64,000 nucleotides of DNA from Bacteroidota bacterium. GTDB taxonomy: Bacteria; Bacteroidota; Bacteroidia; Sphingobacteriales; Sphingobacteriaceae. The notes beneath the pieces are model-generated. The model saw nothing but the letters and a program-made list of their open reading frames with translations, was not told the DNA's origin and did not search any database. This document shows, one piece after another, positions 51,676 to 59,092 of the stretch; the first letter of the stretch is position 1, and each line of letters starts with the position of its first letter. Location of the stretch: assembly GCA_018266915.1 (NCBI GenBank), contig JAFDZM010000093.1, forward strand, positions 1-64,000, given 5' to 3'. The position numbers and the translations under genes are program-made.

Positions 51676-53418
51676 ATGAGACACAGGCTGGGCATATTTT
51701 TAGGTTTAATGATGTTGCCGGGTTTAGTCTTTGCACAAAATGACAAACCGGGCAAGGGAAATCGTGTGGTAATGGTTGTGGGAAGACCTATGACTGCCGA
51801 CGATAGCCTGATGGTACGCCAGCTTTTCTTCTCGGCGCTACGCGAAAAAACAGTTGAGAATTTCACCCTTGCCACCGAAGAGTTCAACCAGATACTTTCG
51901 ATGGATCCGCAGAATGACGCTACGCTGTTCGAGCTGGCTAATCTTGCCAAATTGAAAAACAACTACACCGACGCCCGCGACCTGCTGGAGAAAGCAGTAA
52001 CCGTAAAACCAGATAACGAATGGTATTGGGTCGGCCTTGCTGATTGCTACGAAAAGAATAACGAGATAGATAAACTGGAGAATGTTTTTAACGAGCTGAT
52101 CAGGATCGATCCGGATAAGGTAGATTATTATTACGACAAGGCTAATGTTTACTTTTTGCAAAAAAGGTATGACGATGCTTTGGCAGTTTATAAGCAGATA
52201 GAAGACATATCGGGGATAACGGATGATCTTGTCGCCAAACGCCAGGCTATCTATCTGAAACAAGGTAGAGTCGATCAGGCTGCCGCTGATATGGAAGCCA
52301 TGATTAAGGCTAACCCTACACAGGTGAGATACTACCTGTTCCTTGCCGAGGTTTATAATTCAAACAACTTACAGGATAAGGCGCTTGCAACGCTGCAATC
52401 AGCTGAAAAAATCGACCCGAATAACGGACAGGTACATTTAGCACTTGCTGATATTTACCGCGATAAAAAAGATAACGACCGCAGCTTTAACGAACTGAAT
52501 GCGGCTTTCGCTATTCCTGACCTGGATATCGATCAGAAATTAAAGATCATATTGAATTACGTTCCTAAGTTCCCCGATCCGAATGCTAAAGCCAGCGCAT
52601 TGGAGCTAAGCAGATTACTCACTATTGCACACCCGGATGACTCAAGGGCTTTTGCTTTATATGGCGATATGCTTTTGCAAAACGGAAAGTATAAGGAAGC
52701 AAAAGAGAACTATAAAAAGTCGGTACAGATGAACGGGCAGGTCTATGAGGTACGTGAACAATTGATCCGCATGGAATTAGCCGATAATGATGTCGACGGC
52801 GCTTTAAAAGATGGGCAGGATGCATTATCGCTTTTCCCTAACCAGGCATGGCTTAATTATTTAGTCGGAGTATGCTATCAACAGAAAAAAGACTTTAAAA
52901 AAGCAGTTGAATACGTAAAAAACGCATCCGAACTGGAGACACAGGATAAGGAGCTTTTATCTCAGGCTTACTCATCACTTGGGGATTGTTATCATTCGTT
53001 AAATGATCTCACAAAATCAGATCAGTCTTATGACAAGGCTTTAAGTTATAATCCTGATAACGCCTATACATTAAATAACTATGCTTATTACCTGTCGGTA
53101 CGTGGTATACAGTTAGAGAAGGCCGCTGATATGTCGAGGCACTCCAACGAGCTTCAGCCCGACATGGCTTCTTTTGAAGATACTTATGCCTGGATACTGT
53201 TCAAACAGAAAAAGTATACTGAAGCCAAAACCTGGATGGAAAAGGCTTTGGCGCATAATAAAGACAATAGCCCGGTGCAATACGAACATTATGGCGACAT
53301 TATGTTTCAATTGGGCAATACGGATGCGGCCCTACAAAACTGGAAAAAAGCAAAAGATAACGGCGGAGGTTCACCCATTTTAGACCGAAAAATAAATGAG
53401 AAGAAATACGTTGAATAA
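51676..53418 (+). CDS. Exported tetratricopeptide-repeat protein
   Basis: 580-residue protein with a signal peptide (HRLGIFLGLMMLPGLVFAQ) and about a dozen TPR units from residue 55 on (for example DARDLLEKAVTVKPDNEWYW and DKALATLQSAEKIDPNNGQV). It is probably periplasmic and acts as a protein-binding scaffold. It is one base from dut and overlaps the DUF4292 lipoprotein gene by 23 bases, so it belongs to an envelope operon. The partner may be the lipoprotein or the EnvC-like protein downstream. Function unknown. Confidence 0.85.
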   Translation: MRHRLGIFLGLMMLPGLVFAQNDKPGKGNRVVMVVGRPMTADDSLMVRQLFFSALREKTVENFTLATEEFNQILSMDPQNDATLFELANLAKLKNNYTDARDLLEKAVTVKPDNEWYWVGLADCYEKNNEIDKLENVFNELIRIDPDKVDYYYDKANVYFLQKRYDDALAVYKQIEDISGITDDLVAKRQAIYLKQGRVDQAAADMEAMIKANPTQVRYYLFLAEVYNSNNLQDKALATLQSAEKIDPNNGQVHLALADIYRDKKDNDRSFNELNAAFAIPDLDIDQKLKIILNYVPKFPDPNAKASALELSRLLTIAHPDDSRAFALYGDMLLQNGKYKEAKENYKKSVQMNGQVYEVREQLIRMELADNDVDGALKDGQDALSLFPNQAWLNYLVGVCYQQKKDFKKAVEYVKNASELETQDKELLSQAYSSLGDCYHSLNDLTKSDQSYDKALSYNPDNAYTLNNYAYYLSVRGIQLEKAADMSRHSNELQPDMASFEDTYAWILFKQKKYTEAKTWMEKALAHNKDNSPVQYEHYGDIMFQLGNTDAALQNWKKAKDNGGGSPILDRKINEKKYVE

Positions 53419-54184
53419 GCTGCTTATTGTTTGTATCTGTGGTTCGCTGGCCGCTTTTGGCTGCAAGGCGAAAAAGCAAACGGTAGTAGCTCCTAAACCG
53501 GTAACAACTGTTCCTGATAAATCACTTAGTAAGCTGGATGCGATCCGTTCGAGCCAGTTAAGTTATACTACCTTTTCGGGCAAGGCAAAAACGATGCTGG
53601 ATATCAATGGCAGCAGTAATAACGTAACACTAAATATCCGCATACAAAAAGGAAAAAAAATATGGGTTTCGGTTACGGCCATTGCCGGTATTGAAGTGGC
53701 CCGGGCATTGATCACTCCTGATAGCCTTTTGGTGATCAATAAATTACAGGGACTGTACCTGCAAAAGCCATTTTCGTACATTTATTCGTATACCAGTCAT
53801 CAGATCAATTTTGATTCGTTAGAGGCGCTTTTGGTGGGTAATGCCATTCCTCAATTAATAAATGATGATGCCAAATTGCAGGCAGATAGCGGTCGAACTG
53901 TAATGACGGGAAATTTGCAGGAATTAGCTTACAAATTGATTTTAGGAGCTGATTTGAAAGCAAATCACACGGAATTATCTGACCTGGTTGCAGGTCAGTC
54001 GCTGACGGTGGATAATAGCGTATTTATACCTGCCACAAACAGGATATTGGCATCGCAGATTGATTTATCGTCTGTAATGCCGAAGAAGAAGGTAAAAATG
54101 AGTTTGCATTATATCAAAGCTGATTTTGATCAGCCGCTTGAATATCCTTTTAGTATCCCGTCGGGTTATAATCCGGCTAAGTAA
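53396..54184 (+). CDS. DUF4292 lipoprotein
   Basis: 262-residue lipoprotein; the signal ends in a lipobox (LAAFGC, then KAKKQ). The body has the DUF4292 pattern: YTTFSGKAKTMLDINGSSNN, then VTLNIRIQKGKKIWVSVTAI, then EVARALITPDSLLVINKLQG. This is a LolA/LolB-like fold that could carry lipid between membranes; that is known for the fold and only inferred here. It overlaps the TPR gene by 23 bases and precedes the EnvC-like gene. Confidence 0.85.
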   Translation: MRRNTLNKLLIVCICGSLAAFGCKAKKQTVVAPKPVTTVPDKSLSKLDAIRSSQLSYTTFSGKAKTMLDINGSSNNVTLNIRIQKGKKIWVSVTAIAGIEVARALITPDSLLVINKLQGLYLQKPFSYIYSYTSHQINFDSLEALLVGNAIPQLINDDAKLQADSGRTVMTGNLQELAYKLILGADLKANHTELSDLVAGQSLTVDNSVFIPATNRILASQIDLSSVMPKKKVKMSLHYIKADFDQPLEYPFSIPSGYNPAK

Positions 54185-54190
54185 ATTTTA

Positions 54191-54198
54191 TATTTTTG
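54191..54198 (+). promoter_or_regulatory. -7 box five bases before the EnvC-like gene
   Basis: TATTTTTG matches TAnnTTTG exactly and is followed by GTTAA and the ATG at 54204. It gives the gene its own, nearly leaderless, transcript in addition to the operon read-through. Confidence 0.45.
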
Positions 54199-54203
54199 GT
54201 TAA

Positions 54204-55496
54204 ATGAAATTTTTTAAAGTAGTATTCTTTTTGATCGGTGTATTTGTAGCTGTAGGCGTGCATGCGCAAAGCAGCGATGAATTGAAAAGGCGCCGTGATA
54301 AATATAACGAGGAACTTGAAAAGCTTAACCGCGAATATGAACAGACGGTAAATGATAAGCGGAGCTCATTAAAACAGCTTAGTTTATTAAAGGCGCAGAT
54401 CAATCTACGGGAGCAAAAGATCAGCAACATCAACTCCCAGGTAAGATTGCTGGATAATCAGATATCCGAAAGTAATAATACCGTACACAGCCTTCAAAGC
54501 CAGTTAGACCAACTGCGGAAACAATATGCTGCCATGATATTGTTTGCTTACCGCAATAAGAGTTCATACAATAAGCTCATGTTTATTTTTGCGGCAAAGG
54601 ATTTTAACCAGTCCTATAAACGCCTGAAGTATCTGCAGCAATTTGCATCGTACCGGGAGCGCCAGGCGAATTATATTATGGGGACGGAGAAAGACCTCCA
54701 CATAAAGATAAACGAACTGGATAACACCAAAAAAGAAAAGAATACGCTGCTAAACGACCAGGTTAAAGAAAAGGAAACGCTCGGTAAGCAACGGAAGGAT
54801 CAAACCCAGGTGGTAGCAGACCTTTCGCGCCAGCAAGGGCAGCTAAAGGATCAGCAAAGGGACCTGCAGCGTAAGATTGCAAAAACCAACCAGGAGATCA
54901 ATGCAGCAATCAGGCGTGAGATCGAAGAACAGCGCAGAAGGGCTGAAGCTGCTGCAAGAGCAGCTGCCGCCGCAGCTGCCGCGGCGGGTGTAACTCCGTC
55001 TAACAAAAATGTTACAACTCCGCCTAAAACAATTACGTCGAAATCCACCACCAGCGAAGTGCTGAATGCAACGCCTGAAGCAGCCCGCTTGTCAAACGAC
55101 TTTTTGGGCAGTAAAGGCAGCTTACCATGGCCGGTAGCAAACGGGGTTTTAGTGCAGGGATTCGGACCTTATTATACAGAAGGTATCAAGAGCGAAAGCA
55201 GTGGCATCGATATAAAAACCAACGCAGATGCGCCTGTAAGGGCTGTTTTTCAGGGAGATGTGCGGGCTATACACAATAGTCAGGGCACCTATTTCGTTGT
55301 AGTGCAACACGGGGAATACTTTACGGTTTATTCAAACATGAAAACAGTGAGTGTGTCCGTGGGCCAAAAAGTAAGCACGAAACAAAATATCGGGACAGTG
55401 GCGCTTGAAAGTGTTACAGGTATTCCTAAGCTAAGTTTCCAGGTATGGAAAGGTTCAACACCGGTTAACCCGGCATCCTGGCTGACACCTCAATAA
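54204..55496 (+). CDS. EnvC-like M23 family protein with degenerate zinc site
   Basis: 430-residue exported protein: signal peptide (KFFKVVFFLIGVFVAVGVHA), a long coiled coil (about 25-255) typical of EnvC, an alanine-rich linker (RAEAAARAAAAAAAAAGVTP), and a C-terminal LytM/M23 fold (about 310-430). The usual Zn ligands are HxxxD and HxH. Here the first His is replaced (SSGIDIK), Asp is kept, and the HxH is KLSF, so both its histidines are missing. The protein is therefore probably catalytically dead and acts as an activator of cell-wall amidases in division, as EnvC does in E. coli. Confidence 0.88.
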   Translation: MKFFKVVFFLIGVFVAVGVHAQSSDELKRRRDKYNEELEKLNREYEQTVNDKRSSLKQLSLLKAQINLREQKISNINSQVRLLDNQISESNNTVHSLQSQLDQLRKQYAAMILFAYRNKSSYNKLMFIFAAKDFNQSYKRLKYLQQFASYRERQANYIMGTEKDLHIKINELDNTKKEKNTLLNDQVKEKETLGKQRKDQTQVVADLSRQQGQLKDQQRDLQRKIAKTNQEINAAIRREIEEQRRRAEAAARAAAAAAAAAGVTPSNKNVTTPPKTITSKSTTSEVLNATPEAARLSNDFLGSKGSLPWPVANGVLVQGFGPYYTEGIKSESSGIDIKTNADAPVRAVFQGDVRAIHNSQGTYFVVVQHGEYFTVYSNMKTVSVSVGQKVSTKQNIGTVALESVTGIPKLSFQVWKGSTPVNPASWLTPQ

Positions 55497-55502
55497 TAAT
55501 TA

Positions 55503-55536
55503 TTTGAAATTTGTCCCATATTAATCTGTATATTTG
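55503..55536 (+). promoter_or_regulatory. -33/-7 promoter of the tatA pair
   Basis: TTTG (55503-55506) and a perfect -7 box TATATTTG (55529-55536) are 22 bases apart, in the expected range. The ATG is at 55555. Confidence 0.6.
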
Positions 55537-55554
55537 TAAATTAATTTTTGATGT

Positions 55555-56025
55555 ATGCATAGTTGTGTTTTATTGTTCTTGAATATTGGCGGTCCTGAGA
55601 TGATCCTTATCATTTTTGTGGCATTATTGCTGTTTGGGGGCGAAAAGCTTCCTGAAATTGCACGTGGTTTGGGGAAAGGGATAAGGGATTTCAAAGACGC
55701 CTCGGAAGGAGTAAAGCGCGAAATAACTAACCAGATCAACAATTACGAAGAGAAAAAACCAGAAACACCAGCATCGGTTGAAGAACCTAAAGCTGAACTG
55801 CCTGCTGCAACTACGGAAGAGCATCTTGCTGTAACCGAGGCAGAGAGCACCAATCACGAAAACGCAACCAGCCTTACGCCACAGCCGCAGGGTGTACCTA
55901 ATACCATACCTTACAACGAAAACCATGGGAAGGTTTCAGAAGAAAGCCCCGTAACCGAAGCACATCACGCGGAAACGGTGAGCACTGAAACACATACTGA
56001 ACCAGTTAAAACAACACACGAATAA
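55555..56025 (+). CDS. tatA: TatA/E-like twin-arginine translocase protein, long form
   Basis: 156 residues: a TatA helix (PEMILIIFVALLLFGGEKLP) with the conserved FG, an amphipathic helix (EIARGLGKGIRDFKDASEGV), and a long polar tail (about 65-156) very rich in Glu, Thr, Ala and His, probably unstructured. The tail is longer than in typical TatA. Start: the ATG at 55555 is used; a three-codon frame ATG-TAT-GCA-TAG at 55551-55562 overlaps it. A second TatA gene follows 31 bases later. Confidence 0.9.
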   Translation: MHSCVLLFLNIGGPEMILIIFVALLLFGGEKLPEIARGLGKGIRDFKDASEGVKREITNQINNYEEKKPETPASVEEPKAELPAATTEEHLAVTEAESTNHENATSLTPQPQGVPNTIPYNENHGKVSEESPVTEAHHAETVSTETHTEPVKTTHE

Positions 56026-56056
56026 ATAAAAGTAAGTAACATAAAAATTAAAAAAC

Positions 56057-56242
56057 ATGGGCTCATTAGGCGCACCAGAAATTATTCTGATCATCATTGC
56101 AATATTGATACTGTTTGGCGGTAAAAAAATTCCTGAATTAATGAAGGGATTAGGAAAGGGTATGAAAGAGTTCAAAGACGCTCAGAACGGCGAAAGCAGC
56201 AACCCAACAAATACTACTACAACAGAAGAAAAAAAGGGTTAA
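56057..56242 (+). CDS. tatA: Twin-arginine translocase TatA, short form
   Basis: 61-residue TatA with the transmembrane helix PEIILIIIAILILFGGKKIP and the amphipathic helix ELMKGLGKGMKEFKDAQNGE. It forms the protein-conducting part of the Tat system, which exports folded, twin-arginine-tagged proteins. No TatC gene is in the window. It and the long form come from a common ancestor. It ends before a terminator. Confidence 0.93.
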   Translation: MGSLGAPEIILIIIAILILFGGKKIPELMKGLGKGMKEFKDAQNGESSNPTNTTTTEEKKG

Positions 56243-56280
56243 TCTTTCTCGGGTTAATTCTCCATAATAATTGCTGATAT

Positions 56281-56323
56281 AAACTTATCTGCTGAAATTC
56301 TATTTCAACGGATAAGTTTTTTA
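56281..56323 (+). terminator. Terminator after the tatA pair
   Basis: AAACTTATC (56281-56289) pairs with GATAAGTTT (56311-56319); an inner pair TGAAAT/ATTTCA extends the stem. A T run follows. Confidence 0.8.
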
Positions 56324-56329
56324 TTTTAG
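56322..56329 (+). promoter_or_regulatory. Possible -7 box four bases before gatA
   Basis: TATTTTAG matches seven of eight positions of TAnnTTTG, overlaps the T run of the terminator, and is followed by GCCC and the ATG at 56334. Confidence 0.35.
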
Positions 56330-56333
56330 GCCC

Positions 56334-57761
56334 ATGACTAAGTTTTATTCCTCTTTGGATGAAATAAAGAGGGAAATTCAGGCTGGCGGGATCACTGTAG
56401 AAGGATTAGTGAAAAACTATCTCGCCCAAATCAAATCAAATGCGCATCTGAATGCATTTAACGAGGTTTTTGAAACAGAGGCGCTTGCCAATGCAAAAAC
56501 TGTTGATGCGCGTATTAAAGCAGGTACCGCCGGTCGTCTTGCCGGTATGGTGATCGGCATTAAGGATAATATTTGCTATAAAGGGCATAAAGTAACCGCC
56601 TCATCTAAAATATTAGACGGATTTACCTCTGTTTACTCCTCTACCATTGTTGAGCGCCTGTTGGCAGAAGATGCCGTGATCATTGGCCGCTGTAATTGTG
56701 ATGAGTTTGCTATGGGTGCTTCAAATGAGAATTCATACTACGGTCCGGTAAAGAATGCTGCTAATACAAAACGTGTGGCTGGTGGTTCGTCAGGTGGTTC
56801 AGCAGTAGCTGTGCAGGCTAATTTATGCCATGCGGCTATTGGTACCGATACGGGTGGCTCAGTAAGACAACCTGCCTCATTTTGTGGTTTGGTTGGATTA
56901 AAACCAACTTATGGCAGCATTTCAAGACATGGTATTATTGCCTATGCCTCTTCATTTGACCAGGTTGGGCCGATCACACGCTCTGTAGAAGATGCGGCAC
57001 TTTTATTGGAAGTCATGGCAGGCGCTGATGAATATGACAGCACTTTATCACAGTCGCCTGTTCCGAAATATACCGGCACGCTGGCGTCGGATAAATCAAA
57101 AAAGAAGATCGCCTATTTACAGGAAGCTATATCGAGCCCCGGAGTTGATGACGAGGTAAAAAGTGCAATGGTTCAATATATCGATAAGCTTCGTGCGGAA
57201 GGTCATACAGTTAAACCAATAGCTTTTGAATATTTGGACTACATAGTTCCAACCTACTATATACTGGCAATGGCCGAGGCATCCTCTAACCTGGCAAGGT
57301 ATGATGGGGTGCATTACGGTTACCGCAGTCCGCAGGCAACGGACTTACAATCGACCTACAAACGGTCCCGTTCTGAAGGTTTTGGCAAAGAAGTAAAACG
57401 CCGTATCATGCTGGGTACTTTTGTATTGAGTGCCGGTTATTACGACGCCTATTACGCTAAAGCACAGAAAGTTCGCCGGCTGATAAAAGAAAAGACAGAT
57501 AGTTTATTAGAGGAATTCGACTTCATTTTAACACCTACTGCACCAGAGCCAGCCTTCCCGTTGGGTAAAAAAGAAAAAGATCCGGTTGTAATGTATCTTT
57601 ATGATATTTTTACCGTACAAGCATCATTAGCCGGGGTACCAGCAATTTCTTTGCCTGCCGGAACGAACAATGAGGGCTTGCCATTAGGCGTACAACTTCT
57701 CACCAAACGTTTTGCAGAGCAGGAATTGTTAAATTTTTCCAAATATTTCTTAACACTATAA
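56334..57761 (+). CDS. gatA: Asp-tRNA(Asn)/Glu-tRNA(Gln) amidotransferase subunit A
   Basis: Glutaminase subunit of GatCAB, which converts misacylated Glu-tRNA(Gln) or Asp-tRNA(Asn). The amidase Ser-cisSer-Lys triad is visible: Lys in MVIGIKDNICYKG near residue 77, and Ser in VAGGSSGGSAVAVQ and TDTGGSVRQPASFCGLVGLK. 475 residues is normal. gatB and gatC are not adjacent, as is common in Bacteroidota. Confidence 0.96.
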   Translation: MTKFYSSLDEIKREIQAGGITVEGLVKNYLAQIKSNAHLNAFNEVFETEALANAKTVDARIKAGTAGRLAGMVIGIKDNICYKGHKVTASSKILDGFTSVYSSTIVERLLAEDAVIIGRCNCDEFAMGASNENSYYGPVKNAANTKRVAGGSSGGSAVAVQANLCHAAIGTDTGGSVRQPASFCGLVGLKPTYGSISRHGIIAYASSFDQVGPITRSVEDAALLLEVMAGADEYDSTLSQSPVPKYTGTLASDKSKKKIAYLQEAISSPGVDDEVKSAMVQYIDKLRAEGHTVKPIAFEYLDYIVPTYYILAMAEASSNLARYDGVHYGYRSPQATDLQSTYKRSRSEGFGKEVKRRIMLGTFVLSAGYYDAYYAKAQKVRRLIKEKTDSLLEEFDFILTPTAPEPAFPLGKKEKDPVVMYLYDIFTVQASLAGVPAISLPAGTNNEGLPLGVQLLTKRFAEQELLNFSKYFLTL

Positions 57762-57825
57762 GAAATTTAATAAATTAGGAAAGATTTTCGTTGGGCAACG
57801 GCATAAAATCAAGCCTGGTTAAGAA

Positions 57826-58986
57826 ATGAAGAGATTATTAGTGAGCGTTTTCTTACTGTGTTCGTTGAATGCTGTTAACGCTGCCCCCAAACTTTTCCGC
57901 GATTCGTCCCGTACTTTCGTTCAATCTAAAGATGGTGTTCAGGATACCATTATGGTGCCTGTTTTAAATGCTGCACCTGTAAATGCATACCAGGGCAGTA
58001 TTTACAAACGCCGTTTGGATTCTATCCAAAAAGAGGTGCCGTTGGATTACAATGCCTATGTACAAAGCTATATCGATACTTACCTGACAGGAACTCAGCG
58101 CGAAGGTTTGGGCCGTATACTGGGGCTTACCAAATATTACTTCCCGATCTACGAGAAAGTTTTCCATGATATGGGTATTCCTGAAGAGATCAAATACCTT
58201 TCGATAGTTGAATCTCAGCTGAATCCTTATGCTGTATCAAGAGTTGGCGCAACCGGTCCGTGGCAGTTTATGGGCCCGACTGCTAAAATATACGGTTTAA
58301 ATATAGATACTTACGTTGATGAGCGCCGCGACCCAATACAATCAAGTTATGCAGCAGCAGCTTACCTGAAAGATGCTTACCAGCAATTCGGCGACTGGCT
58401 GACTGCCATTGCATCCTACAATTGCGGGAAAAGCAATGTGCTGAGAGCAATCGAGCAAGCAAATGGCGCAACCGATTTCTGGTCTATCCAAAAATACTTA
58501 CCTGTAGAAACCAGGGGCTATGTACCTGCATATATTGCGGTTACTTATGTAATGAACTACTATAAGAAATACAATATAGTTCCTCAGAGTTGCAATTTGT
58601 CAGCGATGAAAACTGATACCGTTTTGGTTAACAAGTTTGTTTCGCTGAACAGTGTTGCAAGGGTATTGAACATCAGCTTGGCGCAATTGACCCAATTGAA
58701 CCCGTCATATAAAGTGATGATCATTAATGGCAGCCCATCAGCGCCAAAAACATTGGTGATCCCGCAGTCGGCTAAAGAAAAATACTCGACTTTGTATAAT
58801 TCCATCAATGCTGATCTGGGTTATATACAATTGGATAGAAACATGTTGCAATATTCTGCTGATAAAGCTGCTGAAACAGAATTGAATAGTTATTACAGAT
58901 CAAAAAAACGTTCGCGCAGGAATCCCGACAGGCAATATTTTTCATATAGCTTGAATCATAAAACACAGCAGATCAGCAAAGGTTGA
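57826..58986 (+). CDS. Lytic transglycosylase (MltD-like)
   Basis: 386-residue exported protein with a signal peptide (KRLLVSVFLLCSLNAVNA). A family 1 SLT domain (about 105-235) contains the catalytic Glu near 128 in YLSIVESQLNPYAVSRVGAT, followed by GPWQFMGPTAKIYGLNIDTY, ERRDPIQSSYAAAAYLKDAY and WLTAIASYNCG. A C-terminal LysM-like segment (VNKFVSLNSVARVLNISLAQ, then LTQLNPSYKVMIIN) probably binds peptidoglycan. It cleaves glycan strands of the cell wall. It stands alone before a terminator. Confidence 0.92.
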   Translation: MKRLLVSVFLLCSLNAVNAAPKLFRDSSRTFVQSKDGVQDTIMVPVLNAAPVNAYQGSIYKRRLDSIQKEVPLDYNAYVQSYIDTYLTGTQREGLGRILGLTKYYFPIYEKVFHDMGIPEEIKYLSIVESQLNPYAVSRVGATGPWQFMGPTAKIYGLNIDTYVDERRDPIQSSYAAAAYLKDAYQQFGDWLTAIASYNCGKSNVLRAIEQANGATDFWSIQKYLPVETRGYVPAYIAVTYVMNYYKKYNIVPQSCNLSAMKTDTVLVNKFVSLNSVARVLNISLAQLTQLNPSYKVMIINGSPSAPKTLVIPQSAKEKYSTLYNSINADLGYIQLDRNMLQYSADKAAETELNSYYRSKKRSRRNPDRQYFSYSLNHKTQQISKG

Positions 58987-59005
58987 TTGGCCATAACGAC
59001 ATTTG

Positions 59006-59045
59006 AAAGCCCGGTTCTATTTTAATTGGAACCGGGCTTTTTTTA
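59006..59045 (+). terminator. Terminator after the MltD-like gene
   Basis: The perfect 12-bp stem AAAGCCCGGTTC (59006-59017) / GAACCGGGCTTT (59029-59040) is followed by a T run. Confidence 0.95.
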
Positions 59046-59065
59046 TATCAGGTCAAAAAGAATTG

Positions 59066-59073
59066 TAATTTTG
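59066..59073 (+). promoter_or_regulatory. -7 box of the malic enzyme operon
   Basis: TAATTTTG matches TAnnTTTG exactly, 19 bases before the ATG at 59093. Confidence 0.5.
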
Positions 59074-59092
59074 GAGTCTGAACTCATAACCA

